A stretch of 64,000 bases of DNA from Taenia hydatigena (taxonomy: Eukaryota > Platyhelminthes > Cestoda > Cyclophyllidea > Taeniidae): the NCBI GenBank assembly GCA_036345935.2, contig JADWOT020000009.1, positions 9,763,899-9,827,898 on the forward strand, given 5' to 3'. Shown here piece after piece: positions 13,114-25,284 of this stretch. The translations under genes were made by a program, and so were the position numbers. The notes under the pieces are model-generated. The model was not told the DNA's origin and did not search any database. It saw only the letters and a program-made list of their open reading frames with translations. Every line of letters starts with the position of its first letter. Within the stretch, counting starts at the first letter, position 1.

Positions 13114-13744
13114 CGATTACCATGCCTCGAAGGCTACGTCGTGGGGCAAATTCACGGCCTGTGTGCGCATTTAATTGAGATAAGGGGTTGGTGCATGGGC
13201 TTGCTCTCCATATCACGGTATCACGATGTCGCCATATTGTGATGTTGAGATGCCAACTGCTCTAGCAGTTTGTTCGGCCTGCAGCGCGGGGGCTTGCGCC
13301 GACAAGGTGTTAAAGATGTGCTGATTTGCTTGAGTTCTGTCGATTAGCCACCACGTATGTGACATGTCTGCAAGGGCGTGGGGGTGATGCCAGGTTACTT
13401 TGTTGAATTTAACGCAGGAGTAGACATTACGGGTCGAGTTAAATCAAGAATCTTAGTGCTCTACCTATTCAATTTTAAGTTAAGTTACTTTTCCCATTTT
13501 CATAGGTAAAGTCCTATAAGCAACTGCTTCCGGTTATTATGAGTCCATTTTGGTTCGTTAGATGATTAAAAATTGTACAGTGTGGTAAAATGCATTTCGA
13601 CTAAAATATGTGCTTATTATATTTTATAAGCTATTGATCAATTAAATGCTAGCGGTAAATTTTATTTCGTAAAGGTCAGAAGCGCTCGTTATGATTCCGA
13701 GTCGGGGGTCGTTTTCTTCTCGTTGGTAACGTTCTACTTTGCTA

Positions 13745-16700
13745 ATGGACCCGGCTACTGTTTTCCCCGATGAAGTAATGTTGCGAATACTAAACTATTT
13801 GCCACATTCTCCGACATTTGCTTATCTTGCATGCTTATCAAAGCGATGGCGTGCTTTGGTTTCGAGTACGTTCAGAGCATTTCAAAACTAGTTAAATAGA
13901 TGCCCTTCAATCTAGAATAAGGAGTTCCCTTCTCGGTATTGGAAGGCATTCAATTCAGTGGCACTCACTGCCTATGTACAGTGATATAAATGAGAGGTCA
14001 GGAGTGTCAGTTGCAATTCACGGTCACACTCTGTATGTTTTCGGTGGTCGTACTGATGATGAAACGGCAATGAACGACCTCTCCACATTTGATCTCCTTA
14101 CTGTAGAATGGAAGCGGCTTACAACAAATGGTGGGTTCTTCTTAGATCAATCGTTCCTCTATGCTGCTGGTCAACAATGTCAATTCTTTGCTGAAAGTTC
14201 TGTCGCTTAGTTCACCTACATTTCAGTCGATTATAGGAATCGATCATATTCTTAATATGTTGTTTTTATAGCTGTTATAAAGTTGTCTTTTATTTGTTGC
14301 TAAGGCCTGGTTTTTATGGTAACTAGGTTCGCGACCTCTGCCCCGTTCAAACGCCATTATGGGATTCATTGAGGGTCAACTCTTCCTTTACGGTGGTCAT
14401 AAATGTCCATCGCAAGACTTTGGAGGTGTGCGTCTTCTTCTTTCTAGTCATCATGTAAGGGTTCTTATTTTTGTGTTTGCTTATTCTCTTTTGTCGTTTG
14501 TCAGCAATTGAGTTCGGAATCCTTTAGGTTCTCGTTTTGCATACTTAATTTGCCTTATTTTACACAATTGTTTGCTTCCGATGCATTCAACAAAAGCACA
14601 ATCTATTAGAATATCGGTTGGGTGCCTTGTTACGGTTCGGCTTAACCAGCGATGAAATCACATTTCTAGTAACCCCTGACATTTCCTTCATGGGTTGCTA
14701 ATATTTTATTGCTTTTATGGATGTGAACTAGATTTAAGAGGGTAATGGCTCCCAGTCCTCAAATTATTAGCTTTTCGTATGATCATTAATCACCTCGATA
14801 ACATCAATTCAGTCAGTAGTTTTTAGAGTTCTTTTCTGCCTCCTTAACTCTTTTTTGGTGAGAATGCATAGGTATTTAATAAACATGTAAGTATTCGCTT
14901 TTATCAATTTCAATCCTACTATGTGTACTAATGAACTGGTATGGCCAAATTCGACCTCCTGCTTTGATTTTAGTTACATTTTTGTGTTTTAGCTACGGAC
15001 GCTGGTTATGAATGACCTATACAGTTTCTGCCGAGGGACGAACACGTGGAGGCAGATACTAAAGGACACTGAGGGCCCTCGGCTGCGTGGTCACTGCAAC
15101 GGCGCTTTTCTGCCACCGGCGGCTTCTGATCCGGAGACTCATCCGGGTTTGTTGGTTCTCTTCGAGGCCTCTGAAACACAGTATCTCACTTTCGCGCTGG
15201 TTCCCGAGACGGGTTTTTGGGTCATCCTACCCCAATGTCCTCAAAGCCCTCCCCAGACCTCAAATGGGAACCCATTTTTGAGGCCCCCCATGTGTGCTCT
15301 TTCTGAGAAGGAAGTGCTCATTCTCACCCACCATTCTTCCACCACTTTTGTGTGGGTTCTCAGTCGCAGAGCTCGTACATCCGACTCAGGTGGGTGTGCA
15401 GATGTGGAAGTCCAGGGACTGCATTATTATTAGCACCCAGTACAGGTGGCATGAGCGATTTATTGTAAAGACATGCACAGTTATACACATGCAGCTAATA
15501 GATTTAAGTCCGTTGACCTTTTAATTTTGAATTATAGGTTTCGTAAATATTCTTCCTCGCTCTCAGGCTTCTTATATTTTTTTGCGATTTAATAAAGGAA
15601 TATCAAGCCGGTTTTGCTCGATAAGTATGTGTTTGTGTAGTTGCGGCTGAATATGAAAAAGGAGGCGTTTCAAAGGGTGTTTACGTTGCGTTTCCATGTT
15701 TTTTCCGCCGACAAAGCGAGATCGAAATGAGTTTTTTTCAAATACGGAAAGTTCAGTGCTGCCCTTGAATGTTTAGCAACCAAAAAACATCCTGGTATAT
15801 GCTTTTTCAAACAATTGGCTGTCTGTAGTAGTTTATTCAAGGGAAATTCTGTCGCCTCTAGCCTTTATGTTGTTGCTACACCTTTTTTTGTCTGCAAACA
15901 ATTTTCCCATATGATCGCCAGAGGTGAGGAGTGTTGTGCTGGAATTAAAGCGCCTGTACATGCTGTGACATTTTGAAGTGACTTATGCCTAGCACCAAGG
16001 TTGTGTGAATAAGGCTAGGTTGACACCAGGGTTGAATTTAAAGCAAACCTTCAGCATCACTAGAAAAGCTCTGTTTAGATTACTTGATCTAATCTCTCAG
16101 CGAGTCATTCGGTGGGTTGGACATGGACCGAAGTTCAGCTGCGCACTCGCGTGAACAAGGTGAATTATCTCGAGCCCCTGGCGGCCTTGGGAAGCGCCCA
16201 GTTGATATGCCTCCCAAAGCTATCCCACCAAGAGTGGCCGACAGTGGCAATGTTGTGTGGGATCCGCTTCAGCACCATTCGCGCCCATCTAAACCGACGA
16301 CTGAGAGAAGGTCCGAGGCGCTTGCCTGATGTTGGCTCCATGTCCTCATCCCCCTCCTCTCCCTCCTCCGTAACCACTCAATCAGAGGCAAAGCCCAATC
16401 CTCTGGTCCAAGTGTTTGACGAACTTCATGGTGAGCTTCTTATCACGTACCTATTTCTGCAACTTTCTGCGACTACATTGACTGCCCCTTTTTTATGTTC
16501 TGCTCAAGGAAGCTGCAAACAGTTGAAGTGCCGCACTAACTTTCTTCCCTGGTTAATTGTCGTCGCGCAAGGGAAAGCAAATTTTAGTGCACTCCTTTGA
16601 GAAATAATAATTTGAGGTGGAATTTGACTTCCAGGGATGGCACTTTGTTTAGCATTTCTAATCCCTGCGTCTCTGGAGTAGTCGGTTGCACCCGCAATAA

Positions 16701-17518
16701 GCTAGAAATAAGTGTGAATAAGTTTTCGGCGGCGGGTTACAATCGACTCATTCATCGCGAAATGTTGTGTGTTCATTGGATGAAGGTTTGAATCTATGAA
16801 CTTGTTGTATTATCCTTCACGTATGGAGTGCATTCCTTTGGGTATAAGTATAGAGTTTTAAATTACATAAAGCGATAACCTTGCAATGGGGTTCAGAGCC
16901 CCGGGTCTTTTAGATGGTTGCATAAATTGTACAGTGTAAAAGCGACTAAAGCACTGTGAGAGGATCTACTAGCACTTGAATTTTTTTTCAGATCCGACAC
17001 AACCCGCAGGCGCTCCAGGTCAGCCGCTTCGCGGAGCCATAATACGACGCGTCGCCTTGTCCTCCTCTTCCTCCTCCCTCACCTCCCTGCTAAGGCATCA
17101 CTCTACGGCGGCGTCCAGGAAGCGTCGCTCTTCTCAGGTGTCTGTCACTCGCTTTGCGCCGAGCATGGTCAACATCAGTAGTGACGAGCCGGACAGCGAT
17201 TCGGACCCTTTGGATCCTGATATTTTGGCCTTGTGCACTCTGACCTTATCCGGCAGGCCTACCCGCTCCAGGCCCCGCATTATGCTGTGTGAACTAGATG
17301 GCCCATCAGATCAAGATTACCACCTAGATAGCCTTCCACTTTCTCGTTCTTTCGCTGCTTTCACCTACGGTCTAGGATCACTTCTTGTCTTCGGTGTACC
17401 GCAGGCACGACTAGTGAACGCGGAGTACATGAACGGCGCAAGGGACAAAAGGCCTTTCGTGTGGGCGATTAGTGGCAGTCGAGTAACGTGTGGATTTGAG
17501 GCTCCTCCCGAAACCTAG
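13745..17518 (+). CDS. FBXO42: F-box/Kelch protein, FBXO42-like
   Basis: Substrate-recognition subunit of an SCF ubiquitin ligase by homology. Exons: 13745-13865, 13900-14130, 14327-14427, 14993-15389, 16101-16430, 16992-17518; phases agree and give 568 residues (human FBXO42 is about 717). Residues 1-40 form an F-box: FPDEVMLRILNYLP, then CLSKRWRALVS. An IQW motif before the first Kelch blade and the blades ending LYVFGG and LFLYGG line up with FBXO42, as does NDLYSF...W in the next blade. A serine-rich, probably disordered stretch follows (exons 5-6). The end (about 475-568) holds a degenerate last blade, LLVFGVPQA, where FBXO42 has LIIFGG. The intron at 13866-13899 is only 34 nt; without it the frame is lost. 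The middle blades diverge strongly, so orthology rests on overall order. Confidence 0.75.
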
Positions 17519-17966
17519 ATAGATGGGTCATCTCTCTTCCCATCTTCCCCTTTCCTCTCAAACCTTTTATACATGTGCGTGTATATTTAAGCTTTTGGAG
17601 TTTTAGGCATTTGTGCTTTCAAATAGAACGATACTTATTTATCATTAGCCATTCACATCGTTTTTGTAAGGGTACCTTGGTTGTAGAAACATGTGTATGC
17701 AATTCGCTTTTAATGCCATCAGCAAGTTCATACTAAACCGGGAGATGAAATCAAAGTGATCTCCAGTCCGACCGTTTTAATATTTTTAACGAGTTTTCAT
17801 TAGTGTAATGCCTAACACGAGTGGGGTTGCAACTACTCCCATGACTATTTCACGATCGTACTTGATCAAGATGGAGTACCTTAATACTATGGTAACGGCA
17901 AAAACATGCAAACATCGCCATCGGAACGTTCATTGTTGAGTTCATCTAACCTTTTTGTTTTTGTTT

Positions 17967-17972
17967 AATAAA
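17967..17972 (+). terminator. candidate poly(A) signal AATAAA of the F-box gene
   Basis: AATAAA about 450 bases after the F-box gene stop and just before the convergent minus-strand exon that ends at 18047. No closer canonical signal was seen. Confidence 0.4.
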
Positions 17973-18046
17973 CCAACCATTAGAAATGCTCTGAGTGTCT
18001 ATTAGTTGGAGAAAGAGGGGCGCATTAGTAGCACAAGCTTCATGCT

Positions 18047-18276
18047 TTATCCAGACATGGTGAGATGGGAGATGATGGAGTCATCAACTCTTAACAGGCG
18101 GAAGTGACTCCACTGTTGAGGGATGAATGGGCAGAAAAAGATCTCACGGAAAACGAACTCTATGGTGTTCACAACACTGACTGCTTGGTGAAGTGGTAAT
18201 TTGGTGGTACCCCACAAAGCCTCCTCAGGGATGAAAATTGTACGGTGTACGGCTGACACTTTGATGCCACCTCTGT
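18047..18276 (-). CDS. probable terminal exon, unidentified gene
   Basis: A minus-strand frame reads through HRTIFIPEEALWGTTKLPLH, then VVNTIEFVFREIFF and IPQQWSHFRLLRVDD, and stops at 18047-18049. An acceptor is possible at 18277-18278, leaving two bases of a split codon. Composition looks like a folded mixed alpha/beta domain. I do not recognise the family. In phase it could follow the exon at 25032-25284, but then the LIM gene would lie inside that intron. It may equally be the end of a separate gene. Confidence 0.45.
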
Positions 18277-20078
18277 CTTATTCTTGGTGCTGATTGACGG
18301 GCAGTTTTGCTCCGCAATTCACGCAATTCCCTCTAACCAACTATATGTGCTAGATGAGAAGGCTTACCGAGGTTGGATCGCCCGGGTGACCTACTCTTGT
18401 ACAATATGTAACCCACGAAGGTTTAAACAAACTGGTAAATGAATTAGGTACTTTTTCAAACGAATCAAGAAAAGCTTATAAGCTTTAAAATCCATCTAAG
18501 TTGTCCCTCAGATCTTAGTAGTCACGGTCTGCTTAGAAAACAAGTGTAGGTTCTATCATGGTAATCCTCACTACCACCATGGTTCGTTACTTTTAAACTC
18601 ATACGCATTGCAATTGATTGAAAAGTAAATGGCCCACACATCAGTCATTCAAGACAGCTTAGATAAGAGTTGTGTACAGATAGCCAGGCGAGCATTTCAA
18701 GGCTTAAATGTATACATTCACATACGAAGAAGGACAATGAGCAAAATTATTTTTGGTCCTCATATGGGCTGCAGTCACTTTAATTTGAGGTAAGCATTCT
18801 TCAGCATAGCCTTTCCTTATCGCCTTTTCTACTTACTTCGACTTTCCCTGCTTAATTCGACTTATAATGTGAGGAGGTATGCCTGGAAGTCAGTTTCCTT
18901 TAAAACTGCGGTGCTAAAAAGAATTTATTACCTAAAAAAAGATTGCATTCAAACTCTTTATGCTTGCTATTTTAATGTGTCTAAGCAACCGTGGCAACAC
19001 ATCTAACGATAACAGCAAGATTTTTAAACTCCGATTAGGGGAGGGGGGTGAAGCTTGCGTAGCAGACTGTCGAAAGTAGAAAATTTAGTCACAAAGCAAG
19101 ATTTGCCAGGTCTAATCTGTTCATAATCATTTTTTACTAAAGGCAGACCCGATCAAGCGCTCACCTTTGGAGGCATAACGCTCACTTTACGGGAAGCTAC
19201 TCATCATCCGAAGCCAAGGATTTAGTGCCTCTATTTGTTAAAATTAATTGTGAAATGGGTTAATTTAGGCTTGGATGGGAATCAAATTGGAACCCAAAAA
19301 GCAAAAATTAAAGTTTTGAGCATGACTTATGAGGGGAAAGATGGTGATTTTCATCACTAGCTTAAACCACCAGGACTTCCGGATCAATTACAATGCCACT
19401 GCAATACATTGTCATAATTGTCGGCTTTTATTTCGTTTACAGAGGTGGCCGTATTGTCCTAGCCACTTAAGCTGGCCTCTAAGCCATGCCAGCAGCCTCA
19501 TTCTTCTGTCTCGGAACGCCAAAGCCACAGCTAGTCTTATTGCTGAGAGGTGTTGAAGGTAACTCAGCCACTCTAGGCCTTGTAAACTTTATTAAGGAAA
19601 AAAAGCTAAGTTCTTGACTGAATCGCATTCAATTCTTTCAAATGTTCAACTGACATTCCAAAATGCGAAAAGGTGTCGATGGTTTCGATAAAAACTCCCA
19701 GAACAAGGCGCAGGTTAGTATTACGTCCAGATTTTTGCTCAATTGTGTCCTCTTTGTTGATGAATTTTCAAGTGGGCTGGCAGGTTGGACCACTTTTAAT
19801 TATATGGATGCAGAAAGCGTTAAATTCCACTTAAGCGAAGTCGTCCAGCAGTTAAAATAAGATTGGCTTCAAGTATTAATGCTACTTATTTTTATCAGTA
19901 ACAACGATTTTCCGGAAATCAAAATTTATGCATTGGCAGTTCTTTGAAAACTTTAGCATAAGATTTGACAGCGGAGGCCTGATGGCACGTCTCCACACAA
20001 AAGTGCCTTACAGCATCACTACAGGGAAATTTAATATTAAAGTGAAATTCGCAGCTCAAAGGAAATAAAGGTGATTGA
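18277..20078. other. intergenic, no gene seen
   Basis: No exon with supported splice sites was found on either strand. The only structure noticed is repeat copy B at 19442-19510. Confidence 0.4.
19442..19510 (+). repeat. dispersed repeat fragment, copy B
   Basis: Partner of 12821-12890 in the same orientation. Sites that are CG in copy A read CA, TG or TA here, for example gccgtgcc against gccatgcc. Confidence 0.6.
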
Positions 20079-23000
20079 TTAAGAGTTCGCGTCCCCAGAG
20101 GGTTCCCTGACGATTTGACCACTGCGTAGGTAAGGCAGCGCATCACGATTGAGGGGGATGCGTTTCTGTTCGTACCTCGAGCGAGGATAGATGCAGAGCA
20201 GACGATCAAGAAAATCGCGTACCCAGAGGTTGACAGGATGGCGCTCTCTGCGCCGCCACTTTTGCAGGCTGCGCTGTAGGTCACCGGGCAGCCGTCGGTA
20301 ACAGGTGTTGCAAATGGGCCGCAGGTCAACGTTAAAGAAGCGTGAACTAAAAAAGGCAATGATGCTCTCAAATAAGAAAATAGAGGTTAATCCACCATGT
20401 TAAGTAAGTCGCTTACCCAGGCTGTAGTAGTTTGTCGCAAAATTCGCAAGTGAAGTGCTTGAGGCAGTAAAGCTTGTTAGCGAATTCGACCAGACATTCG
20501 GGCAGAAGTTCGCGACACTTGTGACAAACCTCTTGCTTGAGACCGCGAAAATGGTGGAAACACAGGGGCTCCCCGTTGCGCTCGTAGAAGTGACCTCCAC
20601 CGCCTAGAATTTCCTCGCATTTGCTGCATTTGAGATGGTGCGGGTGCCAGACTCTGCCCAGGGCTAGCACCACGCGGTCCTCAATTGTGTGACTGGATTG
20701 AAGGAACTGATCCATTAAACCAACTGGGGTTATTTATTTTCGCTGATTACACAATTGAGTCATCAGCCTGGCAATTTAGTTTCAAGCCAAATTCGATGCA
20801 ATTTTGAGTGTTTCCTACGAACAAATTTTTTGTTTATTCTTTTAATGAAACTATTGGCATCGTATTCTACTACTGCCCAGGTAATCGTCGAATAAATTGT
20901 CCGTATCCTAAATGGTTTCTGCCGATTGTTTAAGCCGTACTGATTAAAGTACAGGAGGTGGAAGTGATTATCCAGCCTCCCTGGTTTAAAAGTTGTGGTC
21001 TCTCTATGAAAGTTTCGGCTCCGAAATGTTCTACACATTGCTTTTCACAAACATCACTCAAACTGCGTAAGCAATATGTTTGGCATTATAGGGACGGCTA
21101 TAAACGTTTCAATGCAGCTAAGACGGCTTTTTATTACAGTCAGTATTAATGTTTTGACCCCGTTCTTCCATAATTCTGCGAACCTCTAGTTTCGCCTTAT
21201 TTTCATTGAGCACCTAATTTTTAACTAGTTTTAAGTGTTCGTGTGCCATTTTGCTCTTATTTGGAAAATCAGAATCACCCCAATTATATCTCAACCGACT
21301 AGTACTAGGTCCAAGCAACCTCTGTTTTCATCAGTTCTGTAAGATCTTTGATTTGCCTGCCAAAATGGCTTGTTCTGTAGCCATCAGAGGCGAATGATGT
21401 TGCCATAAAAAGTTTTTAAAAGATTTAGGTGCAAACTTACTGACATGCGCAACAAACGGCGATCTTGGGAGTGGTCAGGAAGCATTGGGAGCAGAGGGCT
21501 TTACCTCGGTAAATTTGGCACAGACTGTCGAGTTTCTCGTTACATTCATAACACCTTAACATTTAATTTAGAGACATTATTATTGTCTTCATCCTGATTC
21601 TTCCTGCTCAATTATAAATTAATTTTATAAATCGTGCGAAAATTCGTGTTTTTGGTGAATAATGTGCGATTTGCAACATTATTTGTTTTTCCTTTCTAAC
21701 GATTATTTATTTGTGTGGAACAGTAGCTAAAAGTTTTTTTTGAAATTCGGCGACCCAAGTCCTCTACAAATTGTAGCGATAGTCAATAGACTTTATGGTG
21801 TCCGAAAGGGTGAGCGTACATTGCGTTAGAGTGATTTGGTTACACCTTCAAGCATGGGAAATTCGCAGTAAAAAGTACAAAGGTCTGTAAAAGTGCAACC
21901 CAGTTAAACTGCATTAGGGTCAACGTTTATTTAACTTACGCAAAATTCACGAGATGCTTGCAGTTTTAGTCGTAGGGTTTGGATGAAGTTTTATGTTAAT
22001 ATTTCAACGGTTGCCATCAGTGCTTTTAATTTTGCGTCTTCTTGTTGCTCAATGGTTGAAACAGTAATGCGAATGATAATTTACAACCCCTTAACCGAGT
22101 CTAAAGTATTTCATCATGAGTAGGCCGTAATGAACTGCACAAAATATTGATGCATCTACGTAAAGGTGTGTAATGTAAGCTAAATGTGCTCGCAATAAAG
22201 TGTGCGACCTCAGATTGGAGATGTCAAACTATTCCCCTTCGCACATCTTGGCACTGTTATCGAACTGACAAGAAATGGGACATAATCAGATGTACAACTG
22301 ACGTCGCTGATGACACTGATGTGGAAAAGTTGTACATGCAAGAACGAAACAGTTGCTACACAAAAGACATGTGTTCATGTGATTCGCTACCTCTGCCTAG
22401 CGTTTCCCATTTATTCATAAAGACGTTCTGTGGCTTATATAGCGGAGGAAGGAAAAGGTGCATGTGTTGATTGCTAAATGGTAGCAAGTCATTACAAAAA
22501 CTCGTCGCCTTTTACAGAGATCGCACGTGAAAAGCTTTTTAACCTGAGAATGAGTAAACGCTGGCTTTGAAAATGAAATGTAAACCCTGCATGAATTACT
22601 CAAAAACAGTTAAGCGTCGTATCTGAAGTGTGACTGAAAAAATTGTGGTCCAAAACTAGGCAAATTTGGTTGAGAACTTTCTGATGAGCAGGTACAAAGA
22701 TCGGAATAGGCTTTGCTAAAACAAAACAATTGCCAACTGCCTAACGCTCGGTTCAACTGTACAAGCATGGGGGATGCAATGAATTAATAAAAGAGCATAG
22801 CCAAGGTTCTCGAAAAAGTTTCGTATTAAATATTAAGAATTTGGCTAGCCAAGTTGAGCAGTAGTGAAGAAAGCTGAGTCATTGCTAGCGTTTGCCTTTC
22901 AAGCAAAGAAACTATCCTGAATTAGTGGCTTTTCCGTCTAAAATAGCAGTTTTGGGTATAATCAGTTCAGTTGAGACACAGATATGCAGAAATTCTAACA

Positions 23001-24364
23001 ATGGGCGAGTGCAGCAATCGGAATGGTGAGAAAGTGAGGCCCTGCGCATGCGCCGCCGATTCATCAACCCGTTCTCTCTCTGAAAATCAGTACAGGCTTG
23101 TTGGTGGCACTGATACATCAGTTAGCAACAATGCCGCTAAAATAGAATGCCATTTTTGCTCTTTTTAGTATAAATCATTCATTCTCCTAACTAAGAAATT
23201 AAACCGGATGGATTGAGTCCTACCTTACATCTTTAAAAAGACATCAGCACTTCCTTTACTTTGGTTCATCTATTGGTTAGCGCACAATTATTTAATGACA
23301 CATTTGCAGCCAACATTTTCTTTGCAAAGAAAACAGGGCAGTCAAGTAGTTGATTACAAAAGTCATTTGTTCGTAACACGGCGGCGTTTAGACCAGCCAC
23401 TTTAAAACCACAAGCATTAGTAAATGATACCGTCGATGGTACCAAATTCATAGGAATTTCCTTTCACTTAATCAGAAGTTGTGTTTTTGGCTGTTCATTA
23501 CCAGTTTGCAAAGTAACGGTGAAAAGGTGGTCATTTTAACCACCCATCCGTTAAAAAAGCTTTCAACCTGATCATGTCAGCAGCAATGCTTGTTAATCAC
23601 AGACAAAAGGGGCTAATCTGTTTGTTCCCCATGTGCAGCTTGGCACAGATTAGAGAAGCTTAAGGTGTAAACAAATTCGCAAATTTCGGAAGCCAAAATT
23701 GTGCAGAAAGCTTTCGAACAAAATTCGTCGGTCAGCTAGTAAACAACCTGGGATTAAGTCTAGCCTGTCACAGTCGTCAACACAGACTTCTGTAAACAGC
23801 GGATCGGGCGATATGCATAAGCGGTACCCTTTCATTCATTCACTCAATGTGGAAAGCTGTCTGTTTTATAACATGAATTTTGAATGGTCAGAGGAGATGC
23901 AGATGTAGGCGTGCAGTCTTAGTTGTTACCAGACCATTCGCCTAATTAACAAGACCACCAAGCATTCGTTTTGATGAGAAAGAAGGCCTGTTTTAGGGCT
24001 GTCAGAAGCATTCTTAAATCGCCTATCCTGAAGGACATTTACGTGGCAGTCAAAAAACGTAGTGTAATTTGGAGTGAATCCTGAGGCGAAAAATGCAACC
24101 TGTGATGTTCGTTGCATCGTCTCAATCCACTTACCGTTCTTGCGGTTCCTCATGGTACTCATCAAGGGGCGACTGAATGGCCCAGTGCTTGGTGGTGTCG
24201 ATACTCGTAAAAGCCTCCTCCCGATACGGTGTTCGAGTTCGTGGAGGCTCCACCAATGAGGCACTGAGGCGGTTTAGTTGATATTCTAGGTCTTGCAAAA
24301 GTAAGGAAAGTCGCCTCTCAGCTGGTGTTCTGCCTCGACTACCGACCCCGCCTTCCTGTTGCAT
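20079..24364 (-). CDS. PINCH-like LIM-domain protein, N-terminally divergent
   Basis: Exons, in transcript order: 24364-24135, 21554-21441, 20692-20417, 20346-20079; phases agree and give 295 residues. Residues 78-101 (CYEC...CSQC) correspond to the second half of a LIM domain. A full LIM follows: C111..C114, H131-x2-H134, C137..C140 and a C-x2-H pair, the unusual His-x2-His pattern of PINCH LIM4. The last LIM starts CHKC, has C-x2-H-x2-C-x2-C, and ends ICNTCYRRLPGDL, much like the PINCH C-terminus. A basic tail extends past the usual end. The first exon shows a leucine-rich helix LSLLLQDLEYQL rather than LIM1-LIM2. PINCH links integrin-linked kinase to the cytoskeleton. In-frame TGA lies upstream of the ATG, but extra 5' exons cannot be excluded. 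Confidence 0.72.
21555..24134. other. intron of the LIM gene, nothing recognised
   Basis: I looked on the minus strand for cysteine pairs that could encode missing LIM1-LIM3 modules and found none with open frame and splice sites. Confidence 0.4.
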
Positions 24365-25031
24365 TTTTGTACTTTGGAAAAGAACTCAAATGTACTTATA
24401 AAGTTCCCTGTAGCAGACAGCATGGGATAGGATAACAGAATAACCTCTCCCCCTCTCTCTCTTCCCACCCAGGATTGGCCAGAGGTGGGGACACAACATT
24501 GTATGGGTTGGATATGGTTTAAATATTACTTTTTATTCGTCTTTTTGTGAGTAAGACACAGAACTGTCGTGAATCAAGTGCTTATCAAAGCGCACTCCTA
24601 TGAAAAGAAAAGGATCAAGTTTATAAATAAACTACAACCTCGTCCCGACACCTCAACAGGCCACAATACCTCCACTTCTCTTTGATAAGTGAATAAAGTA
24701 TCCGTGAAGTGACGATAACTAGAAACCAATTTGGTTCTCTAACCACTTCAAGGCGGAAGTGCAATCCCTGCATGCAGCCACACAATCGCCATTGCATGCC
24801 CCTGTGCTTTGGACATCTCGCATGTCCCATCTTCTGCTTTCCGGCAGATTGCCATGAAGAAATGATTTACTTTGGCCCCTTCTTTCGCCTAGTTAAATTT
24901 CCCACTCTCCCCATTCAAACTCCAAATCCTAAGTGACTAAGTAAAAGATGGAGTATTTCAGAAGGAGAAGGACATGTTGAGGTATTTGCGGGAGACACAA
25001 GGCAGGATAACAATGCGGTGCGACGACTTAC

Positions 25032-25284
25032 TTAGGAAGATGGCATCTCTGCCTCGGGTACCATAAACCACAAAATCCAGTAAAGTGTATGTTGATACTC
25101 CTGACATCAAGGTTTGTGAGTGATAGAATGTGATGAAACCATGGACATAATCGACTCCAGACACCGCGATGCCCTCAAAACACACACGACGGATTAATGC
25201 AGAAGTTGTATTTTTTAATAGAAGGCGTCCAATTTCATTTGTTTTCCTCATCATCCCATACCTCAGTGGTCGATGGTCAAGGTC
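25032..25284 (-). CDS. probable internal exon, unidentified minus-strand gene
   Basis: The frame is open over 84 codons and carries PLRYGMMRKTNEIGRLLL, then FITFYHSQTLMSGVS and VVYGTRGRDAIFL. A strong donor (gtaagt) follows at 25031 and an acceptor ending ctgaag precedes it. Its starting phase (0) fits the exon at 26759-26968. The protein family is not recognised. Confidence 0.5.

Larger units (their letters stand above)
12746..13744. other. intergenic, no gene seen
   Basis: This stretch between the hydratase and F-box genes has no coding exon with usable splice sites. It holds one copy of a dispersed repeat (12821-12890), the G31 run, and an aataaa at about 13004 that could serve the hydratase transcript. 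Confidence 0.5.
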
